Of a stretch of 52,205 nt of DNA, positions 41,021 to 49,734 are shown piece after piece. A program made the position numbers and the translations under genes. The stretch is taken from IMG/VR virus record IMGVR_UViG_3300042888_001491, positions 1 through 52,205 of that record. One strand, 5' to 3'. The first letter of the stretch is position 1, and every line of letters begins with the position of its first letter. The notes under the pieces are model-generated. The model did no database searches. It worked only from the letters and a program-made list of their open reading frames with translations, and had not been told where the DNA came from. The stretch is from a virus.

Positions 41021-41655
41021 TGAACGATAAAAAAATATTAAGTTTATTAAAAAAGTTTGAAGGTGGCACCATTGATGTTGATGGGATGATACTCACACCA
41101 GTAAAAGTGTCCGAAAAAAATGAATATGTTTATTTTAGGGCTCAAAATCCAAACGATGTGCCATATTTTAGACCAATATTATTTTATAAACTTGAAGGTG
41201 TGTTGGATGAATTTGGGGATTATATAAATCAAAAATTAAAACCTATGATTCATAACGAAGACATTGATAATGGGTTATATTTGAGTGAAGAGGTAACCGA
41301 AAAAATACAAAATGTATTAAATAATATTTCCGTTATAACTTTTCATTATCCCGACAAATATAGTGAGGTTAAGATTTATGGGGTTTCTGAAGGATTTAAC
41401 ACTGATTGGGAATTTGATAATTACTCAATAAAAAATATATTTAAACCATTAAGAGCATCCGTTAACGGTAAAGAGGAAAATGTTGGTGAAGCTGTGGAAA
41501 AATATTACGATTTTTTAGAAGAGAAAGAAACGTATTGGGAGTCAGAGCGTTTGTACTCTAACATAGACGATGTGATTAATGAATATCCACTTTTACAGGA
41601 CTACTATAGTGATACCGCTACATATTACGCAACTAGGTTTAACTTAAAATCTTAA
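41017..41655 (+). CDS. hypothetical protein, 212 aa
   Basis: MMNDKKILSLLKKFEGGTID start overlapping the lysozyme stop. Acidic, aromatic, mostly strand/helix alternation (MILTPVKVSEKNEYVYF). ATG 41020 is an equal start. No recognised motif. Confidence 0.55.
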   Translation: MMNDKKILSLLKKFEGGTIDVDGMILTPVKVSEKNEYVYFRAQNPNDVPYFRPILFYKLEGVLDEFGDYINQKLKPMIHNEDIDNGLYLSEEVTEKIQNVLNNISVITFHYPDKYSEVKIYGVSEGFNTDWEFDNYSIKNIFKPLRASVNGKEENVGEAVEKYYDFLEEKETYWESERLYSNIDDVINEYPLLQDYYSDTATYYATRFNLKS

Positions 41656-41703
41656 CATAAATCAAGACATTTTTAATTTACAAGTCCCGATAAAAGGATT
41701 ATG

Positions 41704-41727
41704 TTTTGGTAAGAAAATAAACCAAAA
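41704..41727 (+). other. inverted repeat upstream of YceI gene
   Basis: TTTTGGT, 10-nt spacer, ACCAAAA; the perfect 7-bp arms could be an operator or an mRNA hairpin. The 83-nt gap (41656-41738) contains no TAnnTTTG box with exact spacing. Confidence 0.35.
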
Positions 41728-41738
41728 TAAATATAAAA

Positions 41739-42290
41739 ATGAAACAATTAGTAATTGACCCATCTCACTCTGACTTGGGATTTAAAATTAAACACTTGAT
41801 GGTATCAAATGTTAAAGGAACATTAACTGATTATTCAGGTGGAATGAAATACACTATGGATGATATGTCAGATGCTGAGGTTAGATTTGAGGCTGAAGTT
41901 AAATCAATTTCTACTGGTAACACAGATAGAGATAAACACCTTAACAATGAAGATTTCTTCAACACGGAGAGGTTCCCTAAAATGTATTTTGAATCAACTT
42001 ACGTTAATCTTGACAATGGAAAGATGAAAGGTGAAATGACAATCAAAGATACAACAAAAGAAATTGAGTTGGACATCGAATACAATGGTAAAAATACGGA
42101 TCCTTGGGGTAACACAAAACACGGATTTGAAATTAGCGGAGTAATTAATCGTTCAGATTATGATCTTACTTGGAACGCGACTCTTGACACAGGAGGAGTA
42201 TTATTAAGTGATGAGGTGAAGTTAAACTTAGATGTTCAGATGTTAGAAATGGTAGAAAATTTAGAACCTCAATCTGAAACTGCGGAATAA
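41739..42290 (+). CDS. YceI-like lipocalin protein
   Basis: A 183-residue protein with the YceI pattern: IDPSHSDLGFKIKHLMVSNV, then GTLTDYSGGM, RDKHLNNEDFFNTERFPKMY, MTIKDTTKEIELD and GFEISGVINRSDYDLTWN. YceI proteins bind isoprenoid-type lipids and are normally exported, but no signal peptide is present, so this copy would act in the cytoplasm or virion. Followed by a strong terminator. Confidence 0.8.
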   Translation: MKQLVIDPSHSDLGFKIKHLMVSNVKGTLTDYSGGMKYTMDDMSDAEVRFEAEVKSISTGNTDRDKHLNNEDFFNTERFPKMYFESTYVNLDNGKMKGEMTIKDTTKEIELDIEYNGKNTDPWGNTKHGFEISGVINRSDYDLTWNATLDTGGVLLSDEVKLNLDVQMLEMVENLEPQSETAE

Positions 42291-42320
42291 TATAATTTTC
42301 GTACAACACAAAACTATAAA

Positions 42321-42348
42321 ATCCCTACATAATTGTGGGGATTTTTCT
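42321..42348 (+). terminator. Rho-independent terminator
   Basis: ATCCCTACA, loop TAAT, TGTGGGGAT with nine paired positions (one G-T), followed by T-rich sequence. Confidence 0.8.
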
Positions 42349-42358
42349 TTTATTAAAG

Positions 42359-42365
42359 TATTTAT
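42359..42365 (+). promoter_or_regulatory. TATTTAT promoter candidate
   Basis: TATTTAT ends 5 nt before ATG 42371, which is the start that yields a leader peptide. Confidence 0.4.
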
Positions 42366-42370
42366 ATGTG

Positions 42371-43912
42371 ATGAAAAGTTTAATTAAAAAAGTATTACAG
42401 GAAGAGGTTAAAGGTATTTTAACTGAAAGTGGTATAAGAAACATACGTGAATTAGCAAAGAGATACCCAATGGCTAAAATTTACTTTCACCAAGATTTGG
42501 ATGGAGTAACTACGGCTTTAGCGATGAAAAACTATTTGGAACAACACGGGATCAAAGTTGTTGATGCTGAGATAATCCAATATGGGGACAAAGAGTTTGC
42601 GATTAAGAAACAAGATGCTTCAGGTGATATAATGCCAGTACTTGTTGATTTTGCTCACGGAAAACCAATGTTTGTTATTCATACAGATCACCACGATACT
42701 CAAGCGGGTGTTGAAAAAGGAACCTCAACAAACTTTAAACCATCAAGATCAAACGTTGAGACGATCTCTCAAACAATTTCACCAAAGGATATCTTCACCA
42801 AAGATGATATTGAGTTAATTTCAATGGTGGATTCGGCTGACTACGCAAAGAATGATATCACACCAGAACAGGTAATGAATTATTTGTATAAGTTCGATAG
42901 AGAAAAATCAGTAGGTCAAAACAAAAAACTATTAGGTTTGATTACAAACAAACTTCTTTTAGCATTTAAAAACAAACCTAATTTCTTAAGAGATATTGTT
43001 ATGAATGCTAAACCATCTTTAATGAGTATGTTATTAAACATTAAAGATCAGATGAAAACAAAAGGGTATGCTAGTATTGAGAACTTAGAAAAAAACAAAG
43101 AAGATTATGTTAGGTCTCAGAAAATGAATCCAAACGTCGATCTTCAAGATAAAGTAATCGTTCAATATGGTGGTGGTAATATGATGAGACCTGGATCATA
43201 TGATCGATTTACTCCATTTAGAAATAATCCTGAAGCTGACTTCTTGGTAATTGCTTGGCCAATGGGAATGGTTCAGGCATCTTGTAATCCATTTAAGAAA
43301 GAAAGAGCACTTAAAGGTGTTAACTTAGGTGAGGTTAAAGATGAGGTCTTAGGTAAATGGGAATCTCAATTAAGAGAAAAAATGATTCCATTATCAACAA
43401 TAAAGTGGGTATCTGAATCAGGAAAAGATTTCGGAGGAGAGTCAGTTGGATTTACATTCAAAGATTTTATGGCACTTTATGGTGATAAATTCGATGGATC
43501 AAAAACAAGTGAAAAATCTTTAGAGGTTATCAAAAAAGCAATGGATACACCATTCAAGGAATTATCCGAAAAAGAAATGGACTTAATGGATTCTATACAA
43601 GTTAGCGCTTGGGATTTAATAAATGCTAATAGTGGTGGACACAAATGTATTACAAACATATCGGCATTGAATTACTTTGGTCGTGGAAAAAGACCACCAA
43701 AAGGAAAATATAGTTACGATGCAAATGCTGAAGATTCGGCATATGTTAAGTTTACGAAGATGATCCAACGTGAGTTTGCAAGAGTTCTTAAAGAAAAGAT
43801 TGCAAAAGCTGGTGACGAAAGATATGAACCTGAGTATGAGATTGATGTTAACGAATCGGTTAGAATTACCAAATCAAAAATCAAATCAAAACCTTATAAA
43901 ATCAACAGATAA
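42371..43912 (+). CDS. DHH-family phosphoesterase with leader peptide
   Basis: A 513-residue protein beginning MKSLIKKVLQEEVKG (LQE), then a DHH core: IYFHQDLDGVTTALAM (D-x-D), VLVDFAHGKPMFVIHTDHHD (Asp and DHH), and further down GGHKCITNISAL like the GGH of DHHA1 domains. Family members include RecJ nucleases and nanoRNA or cyclic-di-AMP phosphodiesterases. The leader makes it a candidate packaged enzyme. The start at 42335 is rejected because ATG 42371 fits both the leader and the promoter. Confidence 0.8.
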   Translation: MKSLIKKVLQEEVKGILTESGIRNIRELAKRYPMAKIYFHQDLDGVTTALAMKNYLEQHGIKVVDAEIIQYGDKEFAIKKQDASGDIMPVLVDFAHGKPMFVIHTDHHDTQAGVEKGTSTNFKPSRSNVETISQTISPKDIFTKDDIELISMVDSADYAKNDITPEQVMNYLYKFDREKSVGQNKKLLGLITNKLLLAFKNKPNFLRDIVMNAKPSLMSMLLNIKDQMKTKGYASIENLEKNKEDYVRSQKMNPNVDLQDKVIVQYGGGNMMRPGSYDRFTPFRNNPEADFLVIAWPMGMVQASCNPFKKERALKGVNLGEVKDEVLGKWESQLREKMIPLSTIKWVSESGKDFGGESVGFTFKDFMALYGDKFDGSKTSEKSLEVIKKAMDTPFKELSEKEMDLMDSIQVSAWDLINANSGGHKCITNISALNYFGRGKRPPKGKYSYDANAEDSAYVKFTKMIQREFARVLKEKIAKAGDERYEPEYEIDVNESVRITKSKIKSKPYKINR

Positions 43913-43916
43913 TAAA

Positions 43917-44189
43917 CTACGCAAGATTCTTTAGAACCATCTCCAAAGAGTAGATGGATTCTTTGTCTTGTTTAGTTTTATTTGTCTTAGATCTTAAGTA
44001 GTTCAAACTATCAATAATTTCTTCTCTCTTACTTTTTGATCTCAAAGGTGGGGTTACCAATGAGGGAGTTTTTCTTGTATTCGCCTTACTTAAATTATCA
44101 GATCCAAGAAACTCTCTAACAATCTCTAACGACTTATCAGGATTCCAAGTGAAGATGTTAACCAAAACGTATGCGAATATCTTTTTCAT
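43917..44189 (-). CDS. hypothetical protein, 90 aa
   Basis: On the - strand, starting MKKIFAYVLVNIFTWNPDKS (codon at 44187-44189); an upstream start at 44216 is less likely. Basic and Ser/Lys-rich with a helical centre (REEIIDSLNYLRSK). Unknown. Third - strand gene in the window. Confidence 0.55.
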   Translation of the reverse strand: MKKIFAYVLVNIFTWNPDKSLEIVREFLGSDNLSKANTRKTPSLVTPPLRSKSKREEIIDSLNYLRSKTNKTKQDKESIYSLEMVLKNLA

Positions 44190-44232
44190 ATTATAAAGAT
44201 ACAAAATATTCAACACATAACTATCTTTAAGG

Positions 44233-44240
44233 ATATTTAT
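44233..44240 (+). promoter_or_regulatory. ATATTTAT promoter candidate
   Basis: ATATTTAT ends 5 nt before ATG 44246, the first gene of the leader-paralogue operon, in the divergent gap with the - strand gene at 43917. Confidence 0.4.
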
Positions 44241-44245
44241 TTATA

Positions 44246-44887
44246 ATGAAACAACTCATCAGACATATATTAAAAGAAGAAGTTAATCGAAAATATTCTA
44301 AACCTACACCAAAGGTAGAACAACTTGTTTATAGATGGTTAAATGATTATTTTAATGGTGCTCAAATGTACCACAACAAATCGTGGGAATCAACACATAG
44401 TTTTGAATTTTGTAATCACGGAAAAGAAATATTACATATTACTTTATATTTTAATGTTGATTATAGTGTTTATGATGATAAAAGAAAAACCGAAGAAAGA
44501 GATCTTGAGCGAGGTTACCTAACAGTTCCAAAAAATGTATTTGAAGAGTTATCGTTAGATATTCCTGTAAGGGCAAGTTATTTAAAATACCTTTTTGAAG
44601 AATGGTTTGACGATACTTATTTAGGTGAAATTCAAAAGTTTATGGGTAGAAATGATATCTATATTGATGAATTTGATGTTACTGGTAGAGACGCTGAAAC
44701 TTGCGTACCACCAGTAACAAAACCTGAAGATGTGAGTGATGAGGATATGATACAATATATTCTTAAAACCACACTTTTTAAAAAAGATGATATATTAAAA
44801 TATGAAAATGAAGAACCAGGTTGGATTGAAAAAACTTATTTAGAAAAACTTCGCGGTGATGAAATGGAAAGATTAAGAGGACAATGA
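44246..44887 (+). CDS. leader-peptide protein (LIRxILKEE type), 213 aa
   Basis: MKQLIRHILKEEVNRK at the start (LKE), the clearest form of the leader. The body has YRWLNDYFNGAQMYHNKSWE, strand-rich ILHITLYFNVDYSVYD, and a helical C-terminus. No known domain. First of five adjacent leader genes with 4-nt or 1-nt overlaps. Confidence 0.6.
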   Translation: MKQLIRHILKEEVNRKYSKPTPKVEQLVYRWLNDYFNGAQMYHNKSWESTHSFEFCNHGKEILHITLYFNVDYSVYDDKRKTEERDLERGYLTVPKNVFEELSLDIPVRASYLKYLFEEWFDDTYLGEIQKFMGRNDIYIDEFDVTGRDAETCVPPVTKPEDVSDEDMIQYILKTTLFKKDDILKYENEEPGWIEKTYLEKLRGDEMERLRGQ

Positions 44888-45390
44888 GAGAACTAATAAG
44901 AAAAATATTAAATGAAAGTATAGTCAAGGATCAAGTTAAACAATTGATTGATGATGAAGGTCTTGCAGGTGCTATAGAATATATTGGTGGTGCCGATAAT
45001 TTAATTAAGATCTTATATAATGGTGATATAATGAAATACTACGAAGAAACGGGATTCCGACCGATAAGATTAACTATAGATCCCAATTTATATATTGATG
45101 ATCTAATTGTTCAAAAGTTAAATTTACCATCAATTAGGTTTTCAGGTCAAGATATGAAAGATTTAGGTGAGTTTAGTTGGACAACTAATGGTCATACTTA
45201 TAAGTTTAATGCTCAATTGATACCAAGGGATCTTTACTCAGGTCAAAAAATATGGAGAGTTGTTGGTCAATCAGGTGATTATGGATTTGGTTATTCATTT
45301 ATTACTAAAAGAAATACATTAGGTAAAAGGGCAAGAACACAAATATACAACCAAATAATAGATAAATACGATTTACAAGAGTACCTGTGA
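44884..45390 (+). CDS. leader-peptide protein, 168 aa (EGxxxAxxxxGGxxNL family)
   Basis: MRELIRKILNESIVKDQ (LNE) followed by LIDDEGLAGAIEYIGGADNL, a helix also present in the next gene. The C-terminal half is strand-rich (NGHTYKFNAQLIPRDLYSG). No known function; likely paralogue of 45387. Confidence 0.6.
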   Translation: MRELIRKILNESIVKDQVKQLIDDEGLAGAIEYIGGADNLIKILYNGDIMKYYEETGFRPIRLTIDPNLYIDDLIVQKLNLPSIRFSGQDMKDLGEFSWTTNGHTYKFNAQLIPRDLYSGQKIWRVVGQSGDYGFGYSFITKRNTLGKRARTQIYNQIIDKYDLQEYL

Positions 45391-46232
45391 GAGAACTAAT
45401 TAGACATATCTTAAAAGAACAATCGAATAAACTTAAGTTATTAAAAGTAATTCAAAATGAAGGTATTTTTAGTGCCGCTGAACTTGTCGGTGGACTAAAT
45501 AACCTTAAAAGAGTATTCAAAGATAACAAGGCAATAATTGATAGAATTGAATCTCTTAAAGGTAAAGTCACCTTTGGTTATGATGGAATCGATTTCCCGT
45601 TCAACTTTGATATCATTGGAATGAAGGCAAACAAGTGGAATACTAATTTTTGGCCAATAGTTAATGTTACTTATGACAATAGTGAATTAACTGAGGAGGA
45701 AGATAACTTGGTTAAACGTTTTATTATTGAAGGACAAGATAGTCCATATAATGTTTCTTTAGATAAAAATTACGAAAAAATTAGGTTCAACACACCTAAT
45801 TATATTACTATTAAGGAAATAAATGGTGAAAATGCTGATCAAATTGATTTCCCTATAGTACCATTTACAGATCCATTTGATGAAATGTTACAATTAAGAA
45901 GTAAGTTATATAAAAAAACATCTCTTTACGAAAGTGTTGAGGACACACAGAAAAACGTAATCAATTTTCTTATGAGAAGATATGAAGTTGAGGATAAAGA
46001 TTTGGGTTGGGGTGAAGATAATTTACCGATGAGGTTAGTTAAATTCGACGTTAACGGACAAACCTACGTTATCACAAGTTTCGACACAAAAAGAAAACAG
46101 ATAAATGAGATACTTTATATGTTAATCGAAAATAATATAATCGAGAGACCGTTTGAAAACTTTAACGAAAACGATCCGTATAGACAAAAAATAGTTAGAA
46201 CAATTAAAATGTTTTTGAATAAAGTAATGTAA
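45387..46232 (+). CDS. leader-peptide protein, 281 aa (EGxxxAxxxxGGxxNL family)
   Basis: A GTG start overlapping the previous stop gives MRELIRHILKEQSNK (LKE). VIQNEGIFSAAELVGGLNNL matches the helix of the previous gene. The C-terminal part contains another helix-strand unit (QKNVINFLMRRYEVEDKDLG) that resembles a phage module of its own. Function unknown. Confidence 0.6.
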   Translation: MRELIRHILKEQSNKLKLLKVIQNEGIFSAAELVGGLNNLKRVFKDNKAIIDRIESLKGKVTFGYDGIDFPFNFDIIGMKANKWNTNFWPIVNVTYDNSELTEEEDNLVKRFIIEGQDSPYNVSLDKNYEKIRFNTPNYITIKEINGENADQIDFPIVPFTDPFDEMLQLRSKLYKKTSLYESVEDTQKNVINFLMRRYEVEDKDLGWGEDNLPMRLVKFDVNGQTYVITSFDTKRKQINEILYMLIENNIIERPFENFNENDPYRQKIVRTIKMFLNKVM

Positions 46233-46681
46233 TGAAAGAATTAATTAGACATATATTAAAAGAGGAGGTTAACAATAGTAAAAACATTACTAAAGGTATT
46301 AATCTTGCGGTTAAATTACTATCCAAAAAATATCCATTCATTGTTGGATGGAAATTGGCTAACGAATTAAATGATTATACATATACTATTTATGTGAACT
46401 TACTTGTAGATTTCCCAAAAGTTAAAGAATATTATGGACTTGAGACAAATAAAGTATATTTAAGATCTCCCGAATTTATTTATGACTCAGGACACGGAAA
46501 ACCTTACCCTTTCTCTGCTTTGGATTATGATAAAGTATTTGATGACCCATTTTTTATTAATAAAGAGTTAGTGAATAATTTTTCTGACATATATAATGAT
46601 TTACCTGATAGTTTAAAAATGGAACGTGGTGACGACAAATATAAAGATATAAATGTGGATAGTTATTTTTATGTCAAATGA
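46232..46681 (+). CDS. leader-peptide protein (LIRHILKEE type), 149 aa
   Basis: MKELIRHILKEEVNNSK (LKE), nearly identical to the leader at 44246, with a different body (LLSKKYPFIVGWKLANELND, YTYTIYVNLLVDFPKV). The leader nucleotides are also similar, suggesting recent spread by duplication. Function unknown. Confidence 0.6.
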   Translation: MKELIRHILKEEVNNSKNITKGINLAVKLLSKKYPFIVGWKLANELNDYTYTIYVNLLVDFPKVKEYYGLETNKVYLRSPEFIYDSGHGKPYPFSALDYDKVFDDPFFINKELVNNFSDIYNDLPDSLKMERGDDKYKDINVDSYFYVK

Positions 46682-48324
46682 AAAAATTACTTAATAAAAT
46701 AATACAGGATTTTATTTTACCTGAATACAAACACGTAATATGTGATATTGAGGTTAAAGATCCAAATGAAAGATTTGATACCTTGGGAGGAACTCCATTT
46801 AAATCACCAAGTGTTACTATAACATTTATTGGTGGTCGAGGAACAAAACTTTGGCCCGTTACTCAAGGGATTCAGAAAATGTATGATGACGTAATGGATG
46901 AGGTTTGGCATACCATATATGATTATACTGAAACTGCTGTCGACATCTATAGCAACACCACAAAAGATTGTGGGAAAGAAAACATTTACCTTAAAGAACA
47001 TATTAAAAAAGTTTTAAAAGAAGAAACACAAAAAATTAAAAAAAGAGCTCCATTGGAAAAGGCCGTTACAACTTTTATTGAATCGTTGTTGGAAGATTAT
47101 GATCTACCTGAAAATTTTAAAGGAGTCGCTGTTGATATTGTTGATGGTGGTAAAGAATGTCATATTACAGGACTATTCGAGAATAGTTTTAATCAAAATG
47201 ATTCTAATAAACTATTTTCAGTCTTCAATAAAATAAAGAAAGAAATACCAAATTATTTTGGAGACCAATTTGATTACGTAACAACTGGTAACTCAACCAT
47301 AAATAATTATAACGATCATCAGTGGTGGTATGATAAGAAAAAATCAATTAATGAATCAAAATTCTTTCGTAGAAGAATTGATATGGTCCTGATGGACAAA
47401 GAATTCTATGAGTATTTAAATATCGTTACCAGTCTTTCTTTAGAAAGGATTCTTAATAATGTTGAATTTAATTTTAATGATTTCAACGACGGAGTTATAA
47501 CTCACCTTATAGATGCTTACTATATGGATTTATCCGATAATAGATCAAACAAAGTACCTTATGATGAAATTTATGACTTCCTGTCAAAATATTATTACGA
47601 TAAGATCAAAGATAGGTATGATAGTTTGTTTACCCAAAACATCAATGAACTTTTTAATCGAAAAGACATTAGAAGAAGAACATCTGAATTTAACGAGGAG
47701 AACATCATACGATTGATTAAAAAGGAAATGAGTGAAACAGACCCGAACGATTATTCGGATGAGTATGATTATGCTTCCGACATAATAAGTTGGGTTATTC
47801 CACATTTTTATCCATATAATGAATACGACCCAAAGTATGAGGACACATATGAGGAGATTGATGATTTTATGAAGATGGAATACGGAGGAATGATATTTGA
47901 TTACTTCAATGAAATTAATCCTGATATTAACGATTTAAATGAATCGGAAAACAAAAAGTATGGATTACTTAGACCAATAGAAGAGAATGGTTTATTTCAG
48001 GTAATGCAAGACACAGGACTATCTCTTCAACAAATCATATCAAAGACAGGTGAACTACCAAGAGAAGTATTAGAGAGATACATTAGGGACTTTATAAATG
48101 AGGAAGGATATCATCAGACAAAAGGAGATGTAACGATAGAATTTTCAATAGAATTAGATAAAGATAAAAGTGCCGATTCATTTTATTTGTCGGGAGATAA
48201 GGTTACGGTAGAAGTAAATGAGTATGGTAAGTATGGTATGCAAATAAATGGATTTATAGAAAGACTATCAAACTTCACTGATAAAGAAATTTATATGGTA
48301 GTTAAAGGTATGATTAATTGGTGA
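46678..48324 (+). CDS. multi-module leader protein, 548 aa, apparent gene fusion
   Basis: Starts MKKLLNKIIQDFILPEYK. At residues 105-116 there is a second leader, LKEHIKKVLKEE, followed by a body that behaves as a separate protein (KAVTTFIESLLEDYDLPENF). From about residue 424 a third module (GLLRPIEENGLFQVMQDTGL, LQQIISKTGELPREVLERYI) appears, which elsewhere looks like a stand-alone small phage protein. The ORF is best read as three neighbouring genes joined by loss of stops. Function unknown. Confidence 0.6.
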   Translation: MKKLLNKIIQDFILPEYKHVICDIEVKDPNERFDTLGGTPFKSPSVTITFIGGRGTKLWPVTQGIQKMYDDVMDEVWHTIYDYTETAVDIYSNTTKDCGKENIYLKEHIKKVLKEETQKIKKRAPLEKAVTTFIESLLEDYDLPENFKGVAVDIVDGGKECHITGLFENSFNQNDSNKLFSVFNKIKKEIPNYFGDQFDYVTTGNSTINNYNDHQWWYDKKKSINESKFFRRRIDMVLMDKEFYEYLNIVTSLSLERILNNVEFNFNDFNDGVITHLIDAYYMDLSDNRSNKVPYDEIYDFLSKYYYDKIKDRYDSLFTQNINELFNRKDIRRRTSEFNEENIIRLIKKEMSETDPNDYSDEYDYASDIISWVIPHFYPYNEYDPKYEDTYEEIDDFMKMEYGGMIFDYFNEINPDINDLNESENKKYGLLRPIEENGLFQVMQDTGLSLQQIISKTGELPREVLERYIRDFINEEGYHQTKGDVTIEFSIELDKDKSADSFYLSGDKVTVEVNEYGKYGMQINGFIERLSNFTDKEIYMVVKGMINW

Positions 48325-48352
48325 TAATATATTATTACATATTGATAGTGAA

Positions 48353-48424
48353 ATGATGGGTAAAGTATTTGAAAAGTTATTTAAAAAGAAAGTTAATATT
48401 GTAAGAGGATATGGTGAATTATAA
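48353..48424 (+). CDS. possible basic mini-protein, 23 aa
   Basis: ORF MMGKVFEKLFKKKVNIVRGY plus GEL, in the gap between the leader operon and the next promoter. Very basic and amphipathic, but short. No other support; the 48325-48447 interval otherwise holds only the promoter. Confidence 0.25.
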   Translation: MMGKVFEKLFKKKVNIVRGYGEL

Positions 48425-48435
48425 ATAATTTCTAC

Positions 48436-48443
48436 TATATTTG
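48436..48443 (+). promoter_or_regulatory. TATATTTG -7 box
   Basis: TATATTTG ends 4 nt before ATG 48448, as at 6765, 9966 and 39731. No clear -33 TTG. Confidence 0.5.
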
Positions 48444-48447
48444 CCAT

Positions 48448-49053
48448 ATGGAAGGATATATCTATTTGGGTGAATACTATGATGTTCTCGGAAGAGAACT
48501 CGACACAACCGACAAGAAGATCGGGAAAACAATCTCTTTAACTCAAAGAGAGTATCAACTTAACAGAACAAAATCTCCAATAGGATATAAGATTATCTCT
48601 GCGTATATGGTAGACGATATGGATAAGGTGGAAAAACTATTACACGCCATCCTCGATAGTCGAAGATTGGTTGGGGAGTGGTTTAAAGATGATGAGGACA
48701 CATTAACAGGTGAGTTCATCAACTTTATGAATATCTATGGGGCTACCACTATGGATATGAAACAACTCAAAGAAGAACAAATCTCATTAAGTGGTGATGA
48801 AAGATTAGTGAAGATCGCCGACTCATTTGGTAAAGATACGATGTTGATCCGAACATACAAAGGAATCGACTACGACGTACTATTAGATTCAAAAGGAATA
48901 TTACACTTCAACGGAGAAACCTTTGACACTCCAAATAAGTTCTACAATAGTGGTTTACTTAAGTTCTTAACTGGTAAACGAGGTAATAGTGGTACCAATC
49001 AGGTAACTCAATTTAAAGTTAAGGAAACGAAGGAATCACTAAGAGAATTATAA
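48448..49053 (+). CDS. T5orf172 (GIY-YIG-superfamily) protein with C-terminal RAMA-like domain
   Basis: A 201-residue protein. Residues 1-75: GYIYLGEYYDVLGRELDTTD, KKIGKTISLTQREYQLN, DKVEKLLHAILDSRRLVGEW match T5orf172/MUG113-type nucleases (related to GIY-YIG). The C-terminus (YKGIDYDVLLDSKGILHFNG, ETFDTPNKFY) resembles the RAMA domain associated with modification and restriction proteins. Possibly a nuclease targeting modified or foreign DNA. Host-type promoter. Confidence 0.7.
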   Translation: MEGYIYLGEYYDVLGRELDTTDKKIGKTISLTQREYQLNRTKSPIGYKIISAYMVDDMDKVEKLLHAILDSRRLVGEWFKDDEDTLTGEFINFMNIYGATTMDMKQLKEEQISLSGDERLVKIADSFGKDTMLIRTYKGIDYDVLLDSKGILHFNGETFDTPNKFYNSGLLKFLTGKRGNSGTNQVTQFKVKETKESLREL

Positions 49054-49072
49054 TTTAATGAAAACAATAATT

Positions 49073-49181
49073 AGTCAGGTGGCGGAATTGGTAACGTACA
49101 TATAATGAGAGTTCTGCAGGCTCGCCCGAAAAGTAAGTTATATGGTGGTATAAATACAGGTTCGAATCCTGTCCTGACTAC
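49073..49181 (+). ncRNA. tRNA-Leu-like element A
   Basis: AGTCAGG (49073-49079) pairs perfectly with CCTGACT near 49179. It is followed by TG and a D arm (GCG...CGT, loop with GG), and closed by T arm ACAGG-TTCGAAT-CCTGT and discriminator A. This is a leucine-type frame. Between D and T arms lie 58 nt with no 5+7+5 anticodon arm. Instead CATAATA-type pairing (CATATAA 49099-49105 with TTATATG 49138-49144) closes a 32-nt loop. A terminator follows at once, so the RNA is probably transcribed and released. Confidence 0.65.
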
Positions 49182-49186
49182 ATAAA

Positions 49187-49215
49187 AATCCTTCACAATG
49201 GTGGGGGATTTTTAT
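49187..49215 (+). terminator. Rho-independent terminator after element A
   Basis: AATCCTTCAC, loop AATG, GTGGGGGATT then T-rich. It starts 6 nt after the tRNA-like element. Confidence 0.8.
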
Positions 49216-49220
49216 TTTAG

Positions 49221-49229
49221 TATATTTAT
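49221..49229 (+). promoter_or_regulatory. ATATTTAT promoter candidate
   Basis: TATATTTAT with ATG 49235 starting 5 nt further on. Confidence 0.4.
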
Positions 49230-49234
49230 TAGAT

Positions 49235-49690
49235 ATGAATCTTAAGGAACAAATAAAGAAAGTATTAAGGGAAGAGACAAACATTAAACCTGCGTTAAGA
49301 AATCTAATTGATATGGCGGTTGATGGATTAGACGACTTATATTATGATTGGGCAGAATATGATTGTGGTATGGGAGTATGTTGTGACCCATATGCAATAG
49401 GATTTGTAAAACAAACAAGTGAGTATAACGATTACACCTTCAAGTTGGTTGATGGAGATAAATGGGATGTGTATGGGGATTACCCTGAAGAATTTATTGA
49501 TGACTTACCTGAAGTATGTTATGACACACCCGACCTTAGAAACCCAAACTTCAATACAATAATTTTATATGAAGAATTGGCTAGCGAAATTGAGGATTAC
49601 TTCGGATCGGTTAAAAATTGGGAATCACCTCTATTGGATTTAATAAACGAAAAGTATCATAGTCACGCAACTAGAATATTATTCATATAA
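49235..49690 (+). CDS. leader-peptide protein (LKEQIKKVLREE type), 151 aa
   Basis: MNLKEQIKKVLREETNIK at the start (LRE), strongly like the internal leader of the 46678 gene. The body is acidic with a Cys-rich patch (YDCGMGVCCDPYAIGF). Likely late/virion class; unknown function. Confidence 0.6.
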   Translation: MNLKEQIKKVLREETNIKPALRNLIDMAVDGLDDLYYDWAEYDCGMGVCCDPYAIGFVKQTSEYNDYTFKLVDGDKWDVYGDYPEEFIDDLPEVCYDTPDLRNPNFNTIILYEELASEIEDYFGSVKNWESPLLDLINEKYHSHATRILFI

Positions 49691-49734
49691 TTCACAATAA
49701 AAATCACAAAATAATAGATGTTTTCGTTATTCCA

